Positions 26,485 to 35,760 are shown, numbered from the stretch's first letter. The stretch: 64,000 bases of DNA from Skermanella sp. TT6 (GCF_016653635.2 NZ_CP067422.1:411997-475996); one strand, 5' to 3'. Notes: generated by a model from the letters alone, not told the origin. Made by a program: numbers and translations.

Positions 26485-29286
26485 TCAACGCTCCTGCTTC
26501 CTGAGCAAGCGGCTGGCGATCATCAGGAACCCCGCGCCGAACGCGAACAGCATCAGGAACTCCAGTTGGAAATCCGCGAAGGGCCGCCCCTTCGCGAAGG
26601 TGCCGATGCTGACGTTCTGGAACCACAGGGAGGGGAAGCCCAGCCCGATATAGCGCCCGGCCCCCTCGACCGTGGCCGCCGGGTAGAGGTATCCGGAAAA
26701 GTTGATGGCCGGCACGGTGACCAGGACGGCGGTCGCGATGATCGCCGCGACCTGGCTCCTGACGAAGGTCGAGACCACCAGCCCGACCCCCGTGGCGGCG
26801 AACACGTAGAGGAGGGCCCCCAGCGCCAGGGCCGCCATGGATCCCTTCACGGTCACGTCGAACAGGACGGCGACCAGCAGGACCAGCGACAGGAAGCTGA
26901 GGAAGCCGATCGCGACGTAGGGCGCCTGCTTGCCCAGCAGGAACTCGCCCACGGTCGCGGGCGACGCCTGGAGATTGCTGATCGAGCCGATCTCCCGCTC
27001 GCGCACCACGCCGAGCGCGGTCAGCATGGACGGGACGATGATCAGCAGGATCATGATGCAGCCCGGCGTGATCGCGACGGCGCTGCGGAACTCCTGGTTG
27101 TAGCGGAACCGCGCCTCGACCTGTACCGGGTACGGCGACACCGCCTCCCCGGCCGTGCGCCGGGCGAGGTCCTGCGCGTAGGAGGACACGATGCCGCCCA
27201 CGTAGCCGCGCGCCGTCTCGGCCCGGAACGGCATCGACCCGTCGAGCAGGAAGGCCACCTCCGGCCGGTGGCCGCCCAGCAGGTCGCGGCCGAAGCCGGG
27301 CGGGATGTCGATGGCGACCCGCAGCTCGCCCGACCGGAGCCGCGCGTCGATCTCGCTCTCGCTGCCCATCGGCGGCTTCTGGTCGAAATAGCGCGACCCC
27401 GCGAAGCTCTCGACGAACTGCCGGCTCTCGGCGCTCCGGTCGCGGTCGAACACGGCGAAGGGAAGCTCCTCCACGTCGAAGGTGACGCCGTAGCCGAAGG
27501 TGACCATGAGCACGATCGGGCTGAGCAGGGCGAAGGCGAGCCGGACCGGGTCCCGCAGGATCTCGATCATCTCCCGCCGCGCGAAGGCGAAGATCCGCCC
27601 GAAGGACGCGGCGAGCGTGGCATGGTCCGGCGGTCGGGCGCCGGCGTCGGCGCCGGCGGTCGTTGGCGCCGCCCCCTGCCCCACCCCCTGCCCCGCCCCC
27701 TGCCCCGCCCCCTGCCCCGCCCCCTGCCCCGCCCCGGAACCCGCGTCCTCGCCGGTCGCCTCGACCAGGCAGGCGACGAAGGCGTCCTCCAGGGAAGCCG
27801 CCCCCCGCGCCTCGCGGATCTCCCGCGGCGTGCCGACGGCCAGGGGCCGCCCGGCATGCATCAGCGAGATGCGGTCGCACCGCTCCGCCTCGTTCATGAA
27901 GTGGGTCGAGACGAAGACGGTGACGCCGTCGCGCCGCGCCAGCTCGCCCAGGTGGCGCCAGAACATGTCCCGCGCCGCCGGGTCCACGCTCGAGGTCGGT
28001 TCGTCCAGGATCAGCACCTCCGGCCGGTGCAGGCAGGCGGCGGCCAGCTGCAGGCGCTGGCGGATGCCGAGCGGCAGGCCGTTGGGGCGGGCGTCGGCCA
28101 CCTCGGCGAGGTCGAACCGCTCCAGCGCCTCGCGGGTGCGCGGCCCGACCTCCGCCGCCGGGATGCGGTACAGGCGGGCGTGCAGGTCCAGGTTGGCGCG
28201 GACCGACAGCTCCTCGTACAGCGAGAAGGATTGCGACATGTAGCCGACCCGCATGCGCGTCGCGATGTCGCCCGCCGCCACGGGACGGCCCAGCAGTTCG
28301 GCCCGCCCCTCGGTGGCCGGCAGCAGCCCGGTCAGCATCTTCATGGTCGTGGTCTTGCCGCAGCCGTTGGAGCCGAGGAAGCCGAAGATCTCGCCGCGCT
28401 CGATCCGGAAGCTGACCCCGTCCACGGCGGTGAAGTCGCCGAACCGGCGGGTCAGCCCCTCCGCCAGGATGGCCGGCGGCGCTCCGGGATCCGGGGTGCG
28501 GGGCGGCAGTGGGGTCCAGCCCCCGGCCGGCCCGGTCCCCCTGCCCCGCTGGAGGGCGGCGAAGGCCTCGTCCAGGGTCGCGGCGCCGGTCCGGGCCAGC
28601 ATCTCGGCGGTCGGGCCGGCGGCCAGGATCGTGCCGCCGTCCATCGCGACCAGGCGCTCGAAACGCTCGGCCTCCTCCATGTAGGCGGTGGCGACCAGCA
28701 CGGTCATGCCCGGCCGGCCGGCCCGGATGTCGTCGATCAGGCGCCAGAACTGCCGGCGCGACAGCGGATCGACGCCGGTGGTCGGCTCGTCCAGGATCAG
28801 CAGGTCCGGATCGTGGATCAGCGCGCAGCACAGCGACAGCTTCTGCCGCATGCCGCCGGACAGCTTGCCGGCGGGGCGGTCGGGAAAGGGATGCAGGCCG
28901 GTGGCGTGCAGCAGCCGGTCGATGCGCGCCCGGCGGTCCGCCCGGGGCAGGCCGAACAGGCTGCCGAAGAAGTCGATGTTCTCGACCACCGACAGGGTCG
29001 GATAGAGGTTCCGCCCCAACCCCTGGGGCATGTAGGCGATGCCGGGCGCCGCCCGGTCGCGGTGCGCGGCCGAGGCCATGTCGCCGCCCAGGACCCGCAC
29101 GGTCCCCGCCTGCCCGCGCTTGACGCCGGCGATCAGCGCCAGCAGCGTGGACTTGCCGACGCCGTCCGGGCCGACCACGGCGGTCGCCGTGCCGCCGGGG
29201 ATCCGAAGCGAGACGCCGTCGAGCGCCGCGGTGCGCCCGTAGCGGTGCGAGACGCAGTCCAGTGCTACCGCGTCGTCACCGGACAT
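26485..29286 (-). CDS. ABC transporter fusion: two ATPase domains plus ABC-2 permease, RbbA/YhiH-like
   Basis: A 933-residue protein. Two ATP-binding domains come first (Walker A GPDGVGKST near residue 35 and GSNGCGKTT near 300; signatures LSGGMRQKLSL and a degenerate LPLGIRQRLQL), then a C-terminal permease with the EREIGSISNLQASP loop. E. coli RbbA has the same order (911 residues) and associates with ribosomes; the operon with HlyD and YhhJ homologues argues for export. A Gly-Ala-Gln repeat linker joins the ATPase and permease parts (DNA repeat at 27670-27737). The second ATPase signature has lost the canonical SGG. The ATG at 29286 overlaps the end of the HlyD gene. Confidence 0.85.
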   Translation of the reverse strand: MSGDDAVALDCVSHRYGRTAALDGVSLRIPGGTATAVVGPDGVGKSTLLALIAGVKRGQAGTVRVLGGDMASAAHRDRAAPGIAYMPQGLGRNLYPTLSVVENIDFFGSLFGLPRADRRARIDRLLHATGLHPFPDRPAGKLSGGMRQKLSLCCALIHDPDLLILDEPTTGVDPLSRRQFWRLIDDIRAGRPGMTVLVATAYMEEAERFERLVAMDGGTILAAGPTAEMLARTGAATLDEAFAALQRGRGTGPAGGWTPLPPRTPDPGAPPAILAEGLTRRFGDFTAVDGVSFRIERGEIFGFLGSNGCGKTTTMKMLTGLLPATEGRAELLGRPVAAGDIATRMRVGYMSQSFSLYEELSVRANLDLHARLYRIPAAEVGPRTREALERFDLAEVADARPNGLPLGIRQRLQLAAACLHRPEVLILDEPTSSVDPAARDMFWRHLGELARRDGVTVFVSTHFMNEAERCDRISLMHAGRPLAVGTPREIREARGAASLEDAFVACLVEATGEDAGSGAGQGAGQGAGQGAGQGVGQGAAPTTAGADAGARPPDHATLAASFGRIFAFARREMIEILRDPVRLAFALLSPIVLMVTFGYGVTFDVEELPFAVFDRDRSAESRQFVESFAGSRYFDQKPPMGSESEIDARLRSGELRVAIDIPPGFGRDLLGGHRPEVAFLLDGSMPFRAETARGYVGGIVSSYAQDLARRTAGEAVSPYPVQVEARFRYNQEFRSAVAITPGCIMILLIIVPSMLTALGVVREREIGSISNLQASPATVGEFLLGKQAPYVAIGFLSFLSLVLLVAVLFDVTVKGSMAALALGALLYVFAATGVGLVVSTFVRSQVAAIIATAVLVTVPAINFSGYLYPAATVEGAGRYIGLGFPSLWFQNVSIGTFAKGRPFADFQLEFLMLFAFGAGFLMIASRLLRKQER
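27670..27737. repeat. 12-bp tandem repeat encoding a Gly-Ala-Gln linker
   Basis: Nearly six copies of CCCTGCCCCGCC (plus-strand view) encode repeated GAGQ between the second ATPase domain and the permease of the RbbA-like protein. Twelve bases keep the frame, so copy-number slippage would change linker length without breaking the protein. Confidence 0.75.
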
Positions 29287-30298
29287 CGGCGGTCTCCGCG
29301 GGCTCGGGGGCCGGCGGAAGTTTCGGCGCCAGCTCCGCCGGCCACTCCGCCGCCCGGTCGATCCGGACATAGGCGTTTCCGGTGAGCCCCGCGCGCACAT
29401 AATCGCGGTAGGTCTCCAGCAGCTTGGGATCGATCGCGAGCTTGACGCGGTACATCAGCTTCTCGCGCTCGTCCGAGGTCTCGACCGCCTTGGGGGTGAA
29501 CTGCGCCTCCGCCGCGATGAACGACACGGTGGCCGGAATCACGTAGCTGGGCGCCGCGTCGAGCACGATGCGGGCGTCCGATCCGTGGCCCACCCGCCCC
29601 GCCTGGCCGGTGGGCAGGAAGATCGTCATGAAGACGTCGGTCAGGTCCAGGACGGTGACCACGCGCCCGCCGGCCCCCAGCACCTCGCCCGCCCGGGCGA
29701 GCCGGTATTCCACCCGGCCGGTGACGGGGGTCTTCAGGGTCATGTCGGCGATGGTCGCCTCGATCTGGGCGACCTGCGCCTCGGCGGCCTCCCGCGCGGC
29801 CCCGGCGTCGCGGACGGCGGCCCTGGCGCCCAGGATCTGGGCCTTGGCGACCTCGTTCTGCGCCCGGCGCCGGTCCACCTCGGCGGTCGAGACGGCGGCG
29901 CGCCGTTCCAGCTCCACGACGCGGCGCAGCTCCACCTCGGAAAGCTGCTGCTCCGCCTCGCGGATCGCCACCTCCGCCTCGGCCTTGCCGATGCTCTCGA
30001 CCGCGCGCCGGACGGCGGCCTTGGCCGCGAGGAGCTGGGCCTGGAGTTCAGTGACGTCCATGCGGGCGACGGTGTCGCCGGCCTGGACGGCGTCGCCCTC
30101 GCGGACGCGGATCTCGGCGACGCGGCCCGCGAGCTTGGTGGCGATATCGACCCGCTCGACCTCGATCCGGCCGTTGGCGGACGCCAGGCCGGCCGGCAGG
30201 GTCCGGGATTGCTGCGTGTCCCAGTAGGCGTAGCCGCCGGCGGCGATCCCGACGACGGCGAGCAGGGCGAGGAGAGGTGCGGCGCGCATGGAGAGCAT
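29276..30298 (-). CDS. HlyD-family membrane fusion protein
   Basis: A 340-residue periplasmic adaptor. N-terminal signal anchor (APLLALLAVVGIAAGGYAYW), biotinyl/lipoyl-like half motifs (GRVAEIRVREGDAVQAGD; TPVTGRVEYRLARAGEVL) around a long coiled coil (about residues 85-185), then a beta-barrel domain. First gene of the exporter operon, overlapping the ATPase-permease gene by 11 bases. Together with RbbA- and YhhJ-like proteins it makes a tripartite-type exporter that still needs an outer-membrane channel from elsewhere. AGGA lies close before the first ATG. Confidence 0.88.
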   Translation of the reverse strand: MLSMRAAPLLALLAVVGIAAGGYAYWDTQQSRTLPAGLASANGRIEVERVDIATKLAGRVAEIRVREGDAVQAGDTVARMDVTELQAQLLAAKAAVRRAVESIGKAEAEVAIREAEQQLSEVELRRVVELERRAAVSTAEVDRRRAQNEVAKAQILGARAAVRDAGAAREAAEAQVAQIEATIADMTLKTPVTGRVEYRLARAGEVLGAGGRVVTVLDLTDVFMTIFLPTGQAGRVGHGSDARIVLDAAPSYVIPATVSFIAAEAQFTPKAVETSDEREKLMYRVKLAIDPKLLETYRDYVRAGLTGNAYVRIDRAAEWPAELAPKLPPAPEPAETADVR

Positions 30299-30533
30299 TG
30301 TCCTGGTTTCGGAGGCGGTACGGCTTGACCGCTGTCTTCGTACGGCTGGCTTGGACGAAATCCTGGCCGGGCCGGGGGCGGCCGGTCATTGCTTCAGGTC
30401 AAACGCCGGGCGGCTAAGCCCTTTGCCCCCTGCCCGGCGTCTTCCGGTTGACAGGCCCGGTGCGAGGCGACCATCCTCGACCGGAGTTGACCGCTCCGCA
30501 AGAGCCCGAGGCATTTCCGAACGCCGTACCGCG

Positions 30534-30878
30534 ATTCATTCCTATCCGACTTTCGACGAGCTGCGGTCCCGCCGCCTGGCGGAGCGTCGCGCCGCCGCGG
30601 TGCTGGCCGTGCGGGACGCGGAGAAGGTCGCGGCGGCTGCCGGCGGGCGGCTGGTGGTGTTCGGCTCGCTCGCCGAGGGCGGCTTCGACGAGCGTTCCGA
30701 CATCGACGTCGCCCTGATGGCCGTTCCCGCCGGCCGGGACGGCGACGTCGCCCTGGACGTGGAACTGGCCCTGGCAGACGCCGGCTTCACCGCCGACGTG
30801 ATCCCGGAGCGCTTCCTGTCGGAGTCCCTCAGAAACCGGATCGCGGAGCGAGGCATCGAACCCGGCGCTCTGGGCTGA
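30534..30878 (+). pseudogene. MNT-type minimal nucleotidyltransferase, start lost or non-standard
   Basis: About 114 residues with a clear nucleotidyltransferase signature, VVFGSLAEGGFDERSDIDVALM (glycine-serine then D-x-D). This is the antitoxin partner of MNT/HEPN systems. No ATG, GTG or TTG precedes the domain sensibly: the only in-frame ATG is at 30288, opposite the HlyD start. An ATT at 30534 would be needed. I treat it as a decayed or mis-started gene. The partner is only a fragment (30850-30930). Confidence 0.5.
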
Positions 30879-30930
30879 CATCGGGCGCGACCTGGACGCG
30901 GCGACCCGACTGCTGCTTTCCAGGCGATCA
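30850..30930 (+). pseudogene. Remnant of a HEPN toxin gene
   Basis: Overlapping the nucleotidyltransferase end in another frame, the bases read NPALWADIGRDLDAATRLL, which looks like the first helix of a HEPN-domain partner, then lose similarity. HEPN genes normally overlap MNT genes in this way. The rest of the gene seems deleted; 30,930-31,112 shows nothing else. Confidence 0.35.
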
Positions 30931-31112
30931 ACGCGGCTTCCGCATCAGGTTTTCCCTCCACTCCGACTTGACTGGCCGAGCGACGACTCCGGCCGTCCGA
31001 CCGGCAGAAAGCGCGCCGGTCCCCTTCGTAGCCGCCCTGCGACATCAAGCCGTCTGTCCGGACAGGACGATGGATCGTACCGCATTGCAGCAAGCTACGA
31101 ATTGGAAATGAT

Positions 31113-31424
31113 ATGTCCGACTCCATTTATGCCAGGGTTCGCCGGAACCCGAACTACCAAGTGCTGGTCAGGCGGCGCGGGCGCCTCGCCGTCGTGCTGT
31201 CGGCGCTGGTCCTGGTGTCCTACTACAGCTTCATGATGGTGGTGGCCTTCGCGCCGGGCCTGCTCGGCCGGCCGCTGGGCGAAGGCGCCACGCTGTCGGT
31301 CGGCGTGCCGATCGGCGCGGGGATCATCGTCGTGTCCTGGCTGCTGACCGGCGTCTATTCCTACTTCGCGAACGGCCCGTTCGACGACCTGACCAACGAC
31401 CTGATCCGGGAGACGGCGGAATGA
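31113..31424 (+). CDS. DUF485 membrane protein, actP partner
   Basis: A 103-residue DUF485 protein (YjcH-like) with two membrane segments ([21 protein letters not shown] and a second near residues 68-88) and the typical [15 protein letters not shown] opening. It overlaps actP by four bases. Proteins of this family are nearly always cotranscribed with the acetate symporter. With actP broken it has probably lost its partner in this lysogen. Confidence 0.85.
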   Translation: MSDSIYARVRRNPNYQVLVRRRGRLAVVLSALVLVSYYSFMMVVAFAPGLLGRPLGEGATLSVGVPIGAGIIVVSWLLTGVYSYFANGPFDDLTNDLIRETAE

Positions 31425-32295
31425 GGCGCCTGCCGTCCCCCGTCGCGGCCCTCGGCCTCGCCGCCCTCGCCCTCGCCGCCCCGGCGCTGGCCGCCCCCGC
31501 CGACCTGGGCGGGGCGGAGAAGCAGGCGGTGAACGTGACGGCCATCGTCATGTTCTTCGTCTTCGTCGTCGCCACCCTGGGCATCACCTACTGGGCGGCC
31601 AGCCGCACCAAGTCGGCGGCCGACTTCTATACCGCCGGCGGCGGCATCACCGGCTTCCAGAACGGGCTGGCGATCGCCGGCGACTACATGTCGGCGGCGA
31701 CGCTGCTGGGCTTGTCGAGCCTGGTGTTCGCCACCGGGTTCGACGGCTTCATCTACATCATCAGCTTCTTCGTCGGCTGGCCGATCATCCTGTTCCTGAT
31801 CGCCGAACGGCTGCGCAACCTGGGCCGCTACACCTTCGCCGACATCGCGTCGTACCGGCTGGACCAGGCCAAGGTGCGGACCTTCGCGGCGATCGGGTCG
31901 CTGACGGTCGTCTGCTTCTACCTGATCGTCCAGATGGTCGGTGCCGGCCAGTTGATCAAACTGCTGTTCGGGCTGGATTACGCCGTCGCGGTGATCGTGG
32001 TCGGCGTGCTGATGGTGGTCTACGTGACCTTCGGCGGCATGATCGCGACCACCTGGGTGCAGATCATCAAGGCGGGGCTGCTGCTGGGGGGAGGATCGCT
32101 GCTCGGGCTGCTGGCCCTGTCGCGCTTCGGCTTCGACCTGGACTTCATGGCGGCCCAGGCGGTCGCCTCCCACAAGGCCGGCGCCAAGATCATGTCGCCC
32201 GGCTCGCTGCTGGCCGACCCGGTCTCCGCCGTGTCGCTGTCGCTGGGCCTTGTGTTCGGCACCGCCGGGCTGCCGCACATCATGATGCGCTTCGT
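31421..32295 (+). pseudogene. actP: Acetate/cation symporter ActP, truncated by prophage insertion
   Basis: The first 291 or so residues are a normal sodium:solute symporter: signal sequence, [20 protein letters not shown], the [11 protein letters not shown] block and GLPHIMMRF. Similarity then stops at about 32295 in mid-protein (full-length ActP is about 550-580 residues). The frame runs on into phage DNA to a stop at 32422, giving a 333-residue chimera whose tail is unrelated. The break coincides with a fall in GC and the change of gene content, so it is the likely left attachment junction. The exact base is uncertain by a few positions. Confidence 0.85.
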
Positions 32296-32707
32296 CATTG
32301 CTCGTAACGGTAAACCTCTGACCTTATTGAGACTTTTGAGAGTCAATCACACGCGCTCGATTGATGCGAGAACTCGGCTGAATTATTTGTACCCGACACT
32401 ACTTTATCAACTCAACACCTGATCTTCTATTCACGAAATAGAACAGAACCTTCCTCTAGTCAAAGTCCTTTTTTCCACAGAGAGTCAGCAGACGAAAAAC
32501 GGCCAGTTGAAGGCGCACCGCAGCAGCCGTGCGGCCCAGTACTACGCCGAAGCATTGACGGGCGGTCGCGCGCTCTACACTCTGCTGATACCGATCGCGT
32601 CGCACTTGCCCGGTGCCGTTAAGTGTTGGGGGCGCGAGAGGGGCGATGAGATCCGCGCAGCCAACTTGTGGGATGGGGCAGCGCGGGTTTTGTCGCGCCC
32701 AGAAACA

Positions 32708-32752
32708 GTTTCGGCCTCCTGCTTTTTCCGTGGCTGGAAAGGAGGCCGAAAC
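32708..32752. repeat. 12-bp perfect inverted repeat in the prophage left arm
   Basis: GTTTCGGCCTCC (32708-32719) and GGAGGCCGAAAC (32741-32752) with a 21-base spacer. It is not followed by a T-run. It may be a regulatory RNA stem, an operator or a recombination-arm site. It is the only structured element I see in the 680 bp between the actP junction and the first phage gene. Confidence 0.55.
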
Positions 32753-32974
32753 GTCGAAACGCGGAGTAGCTTAATGACCTGATAAAGCTTCCGAGATCCA
32801 AACCCTACTGAACTGAAGCAGGGCGGGAACGAATCCCGTGACCCAACAGGCCCTCTTTGTTCGTATTCGTGGAAAGATAATCGTCCCCACGGGGACGGTC
32901 AACCCTCTCCGTGCGTCCAGTAGTAGGGTAATCCGGAAGCCATAGCGGGTCAGGTACTCCCCAGAGAGGGGACC

Positions 32975-35134
32975 GTGACAGCAACGGCAACACAAGACCT
33001 TCCAGCCGGCTTTGCCCGGTGGATGACGGAGTGGGATCGGCACCGGTTCAACCCCACGGTCAAGGCCACCTTGCTCGCCCTGGCGGAGGGGGCGGACCGG
33101 CAGACCGGGATCGTCTTCCGCCCCCAGGGCGAAGTCGCCCAGGCCATCGGCCGATCGCGGCCGACCGTGAACGCGGCCTTCAAGACCCTGCACGCCGCCG
33201 GGGTGATCCGCTCGATCCACGCCCAGACCGGCCTTCAGCCGCTGTGCGTGCAGGTCCTGGCCTATGTCAGCGCCGAGAACCGGGAGCGGTCCTACTACGA
33301 ACTGCTCGAAGCCCACCCGCAGTTCCAGAATGTCCGGAAACGCTTCAGCGATACCGATCTGGGAAGATTAAAAATGGACAGGGGGTGTCAGGAATCGACA
33401 CCCAATTCTAGATCAGAATCATCCGACCCCCTTCGGGAGGATGATGATTCTGATAAGTGGAAACCGACAGCCGAAGTGTTGGCTGAAACACGTTCCCGAT
33501 ATCCGACGATCGACGTTGACGCGCTGCTGAAGCGATTCGTGGCGAAGTCGAAGTGGCCATCAGAGTCGGTGTGGTGGACGTGGGCTGACAACGAGTCCCG
33601 CCGGAAGAAAAAGGCGCCGGATTCGGACGGGGACGACGATCCTCCTGATCGACCCCCACGCGGAGGCCGACCAGCCTGCTCTGCTCAGCGGGGTGAGCAG
33701 GCAAAATCTATGCCAACCCGCAGAAGCTGGGGCGGAAAAACGTCCAGCAGCGGTGCGAAAGCGGAGACCGCCGACGACCTGACGCCGGAGGAACGCGTAG
33801 CGCGATCCCGCGCCATGGACGCGGACCTGCGGCGGTCCACTGCGGAGTTGAAGCGGCGATGGAACGAGGAGGCCGACGAACGCTGGCGCAACCCGCCACC
33901 GCCCCCGCCGGCTCCCGCCGACTGCCCCGACAGGCTTCCGGCCGACCCGGAACACTTTGCCCCCATAGACGCGATCTCGGGCGCGATACAGGCCCGTCTC
34001 TCTCTCGTCGAAAAAGAGATAAAGTTCCAGCCCACCCAGCATGTCGGTATGTTTGTCAGCAGGTCTGCCCGAAAGGGTTGGGCTGACCTCAAGACGAGCT
34101 ACCGCGAAGCCTATGCCGTCATGGAAAAAACCCACGGGCCGGGCGCCGTTTTCCGCGACTTCGACGAACTGCCGGCGGGGTGGGGGATGGCCGTCACCCA
34201 GGATGGTCACGTTCACTACCTCGATGCCGAGGGCGAGCGCATCCATCTCCGCAGTCCGCGGCGCGAGCGGCCCGGCGAGGGCCGTAGCGTGCAGCGGTGG
34301 GGCGGGGTGGGCGAGGACAGCGTGCTGGACGAGCACGGCATCCCGATCCCGCTGGCGGCCGTCCAATCCGAGCCCGAACCGGTATCCGAACCCCAACCCG
34401 TGCCCGAGCCCGTGCGGCCCGCGGCACATCTCGCGCTGGTCGTGAACAATCCGCCAGCGCCTTCACCCAGGGAGAACCCTGATGCCCGACTCTCGCCTGC
34501 ACTACGAGCCGATGGGCGGTCCGAACCTGATGGCGCGCACCGAGATGGTGCGGCTCCGCGCCATGGCGACCATGATCTTGCTCCAGCCGCCCGAGCGGGA
34601 GGCGCTGCTGGTCGAGGTCGCCGGTCTGCCGTCGCACGTCTATTGGGACGACGCGGAAACCACCCCGATCACCGGAACGCCGGTCGAACTGCGGGCCAAC
34701 CCGGACAACGAGGTGGACCGCTTCGCGGTCGAGGTCTGGTGGAACGATCACCAGATGGGCCACCTGCCGTCCGACGTGGCGCGGTGCCTGTCCGAGTTCC
34801 TCCAGGACGCGGGGGCGGTCCCGGCCTTCTGCTATCACCGCGGAACCGGCAAGGCATACTCGATGCGGGTGCTGATCCTCGGGTTGGCCGCCGACATCGT
34901 CAAGGATGCCCGCCAGTGGGTCGAGGCCCACAAGGCCGCGCAGGAGGTTTGGGGCTGGCGTTACGACCACCCGGCGCCCTCCTTCGCGGAGATCGTCGCA
35001 GGCGGCGACCACTGGGAGCGGAACGCCTATTGCGAGATGCTGAGTCGTCGCGCCCGACAGCGGGCATCGGCCCTCAAGGCCGCCTTCGGGGCCAAGGACG
35101 GCGAGGTCTGTTACCAGACGACGGCCTCGTATGA
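32975..35134 (+). CDS. Phage winged-helix protein, replication-initiator-like; 3' end uncertain
   Basis: The open frame codes for 719 residues but only the first 500 or so look like protein. Residues 1-100 resemble the helix-turn-helix N terminus of phage replication O-type proteins (FRPQGEVAQAIGRSRPTVNAAF). A charged linker follows with proline tracts and an EPEP-type tail. After about 34480 the frame runs through the HIRAN gene and its residues become Arg/Gly/Pro-rich shadow sequence. The true stop is therefore either missing by mutation or displaced by a frameshift just before 34482. Early position and HTH fold suggest origin binding or transcription control. Confidence 0.55.
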   Translation: MTATATQDLPAGFARWMTEWDRHRFNPTVKATLLALAEGADRQTGIVFRPQGEVAQAIGRSRPTVNAAFKTLHAAGVIRSIHAQTGLQPLCVQVLAYVSAENRERSYYELLEAHPQFQNVRKRFSDTDLGRLKMDRGCQESTPNSRSESSDPLREDDDSDKWKPTAEVLAETRSRYPTIDVDALLKRFVAKSKWPSESVWWTWADNESRRKKKAPDSDGDDDPPDRPPRGGRPACSAQRGEQAKSMPTRRSWGGKTSSSGAKAETADDLTPEERVARSRAMDADLRRSTAELKRRWNEEADERWRNPPPPPPAPADCPDRLPADPEHFAPIDAISGAIQARLSLVEKEIKFQPTQHVGMFVSRSARKGWADLKTSYREAYAVMEKTHGPGAVFRDFDELPAGWGMAVTQDGHVHYLDAEGERIHLRSPRRERPGEGRSVQRWGGVGEDSVLDEHGIPIPLAAVQSEPEPVSEPQPVPEPVRPAAHLALVVNNPPAPSPRENPDARLSPALRADGRSEPDGAHRDGAAPRHGDHDLAPAARAGGAAGRGRRSAVARLLGRRGNHPDHRNAGRTAGQPGQRGGPLRGRGLVERSPDGPPAVRRGAVPVRVPPGRGGGPGLLLSPRNRQGILDAGADPRVGRRHRQGCPPVGRGPQGRAGGLGLALRPPGALLRGDRRRRRPLGAERLLRDAESSRPTAGIGPQGRLRGQGRRGLLPDDGLV

Positions 35135-35189
35135 TCGACGCCAGGAGTATTTCGTGCCGCTGAACGAGGACTACTACTCGATCTTCTAG
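34482..35189 (+). CDS. HIRAN-domain phage protein
   Basis: A 235-residue protein whose central part has the HIRAN pattern: LRANPDNEVDRFAVEV followed by the Gly-hinge QMGHLPSDVARCL (about residues 67-103). HIRAN domains bind 3' ends of single-stranded DNA in fork-remodelling proteins such as HLTF. The rest has no known motif. ATG at 34482 follows a TGA in the TGATG arrangement. It sits at the head of the replication genes, consistent with a role at forks. Its stop shares the CTAG tetramer with the convergent recombinase-like gene. Confidence 0.6.
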   Translation: MPDSRLHYEPMGGPNLMARTEMVRLRAMATMILLQPPEREALLVEVAGLPSHVYWDDAETTPITGTPVELRANPDNEVDRFAVEVWWNDHQMGHLPSDVARCLSEFLQDAGAVPAFCYHRGTGKAYSMRVLILGLAADIVKDARQWVEAHKAAQEVWGWRYDHPAPSFAEIVAGGDHWERNAYCEMLSRRARQRASALKAAFGAKDGEVCYQTTASYDRRQEYFVPLNEDYYSIF

Positions 35190-35599
35190 GGCTGGCGAAG
35201 TCGCGCGATCCGTTCCAGCAGGCGCTTCACCGTGGCGGGACGCCAACTCCAGATCCCGCCACGGCAGGTCCGAACGTCGCGCAACGCCAGTTCATCGCAG
35301 AACTGGCGGAGCGTCGGCGGGGCATCGCTGGTCCAGTCCCGGCGAATCTCCTCGATCACCGGGGCGACCGACAGGGCGAAGGCGTCAGCCTGGGTTTTCT
35401 TGGCCGCCATCGCCTCGCGGTTGCCACGACCGCGCAGGTGTTCCGCACCGTGGGGATTTCCCAATCTGGTGATGATCCGGCCGCTCGTCTTTGCCCGGTA
35501 ACTGCCGTGCTGTTCGAGCAGCATCTGGATCTGCCGCATGGTGTCCCGGATCTTGGCGATGGTCGCGCGGCTGTGGCGGTATTTCCGTCTACGTGACAT
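35186..35599 (-). CDS. Orphan C-terminal domain of a large serine recombinase
   Basis: A 137-residue protein matching only the region after the catalytic domain of resolvase-type recombinases: RLGNPHGAEHL, an alanine-rich helix, then TLRQFCDELALRDVRTCRGG with IWSWRPATVKRLLERI. The catalytic serine domain is absent and there is no upstream remnant of it. GAGGTG before the ATG at 35599 supports an independent gene. It is the only minus-strand gene of the early block and ends face to face with the HIRAN gene. It could be a DNA-binding regulator made from a recombinase, or a relic. Confidence 0.6.
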   Translation of the reverse strand: MSRRRKYRHSRATIAKIRDTMRQIQMLLEQHGSYRAKTSGRIITRLGNPHGAEHLRGRGNREAMAAKKTQADAFALSVAPVIEEIRRDWTSDAPPTLRQFCDELALRDVRTCRGGIWSWRPATVKRLLERIARLRQP

Positions 35600-35760
35600 C
35601 GAGACACCTCATATAAGAGTGTCGCGATTCTGATGCCGTGAAACACCTTTGGCAATCTGAAACACGGCCGGGAGTTTTGATTTTCTGGGAGCCGATCGCC
35701 GATTGTGGGTTCACCGGCGCGGACATGGTGTCCAAGCCCAGGCACACAGAAGGCAAAGAC

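Noticed and set aside
25352-28831. A 1159-codon minus-strand frame joining the permease to a second frame of the ATPase gene
   Set aside because: Only the part from 26482 down is the real permease; the upstream part is an out-of-frame shadow of the RbbA-like gene.
32507-32782. A 91-codon frame in the prophage left arm
   Set aside because: No ribosome site, no recognisable content, and it crosses the 12-bp inverted repeat.
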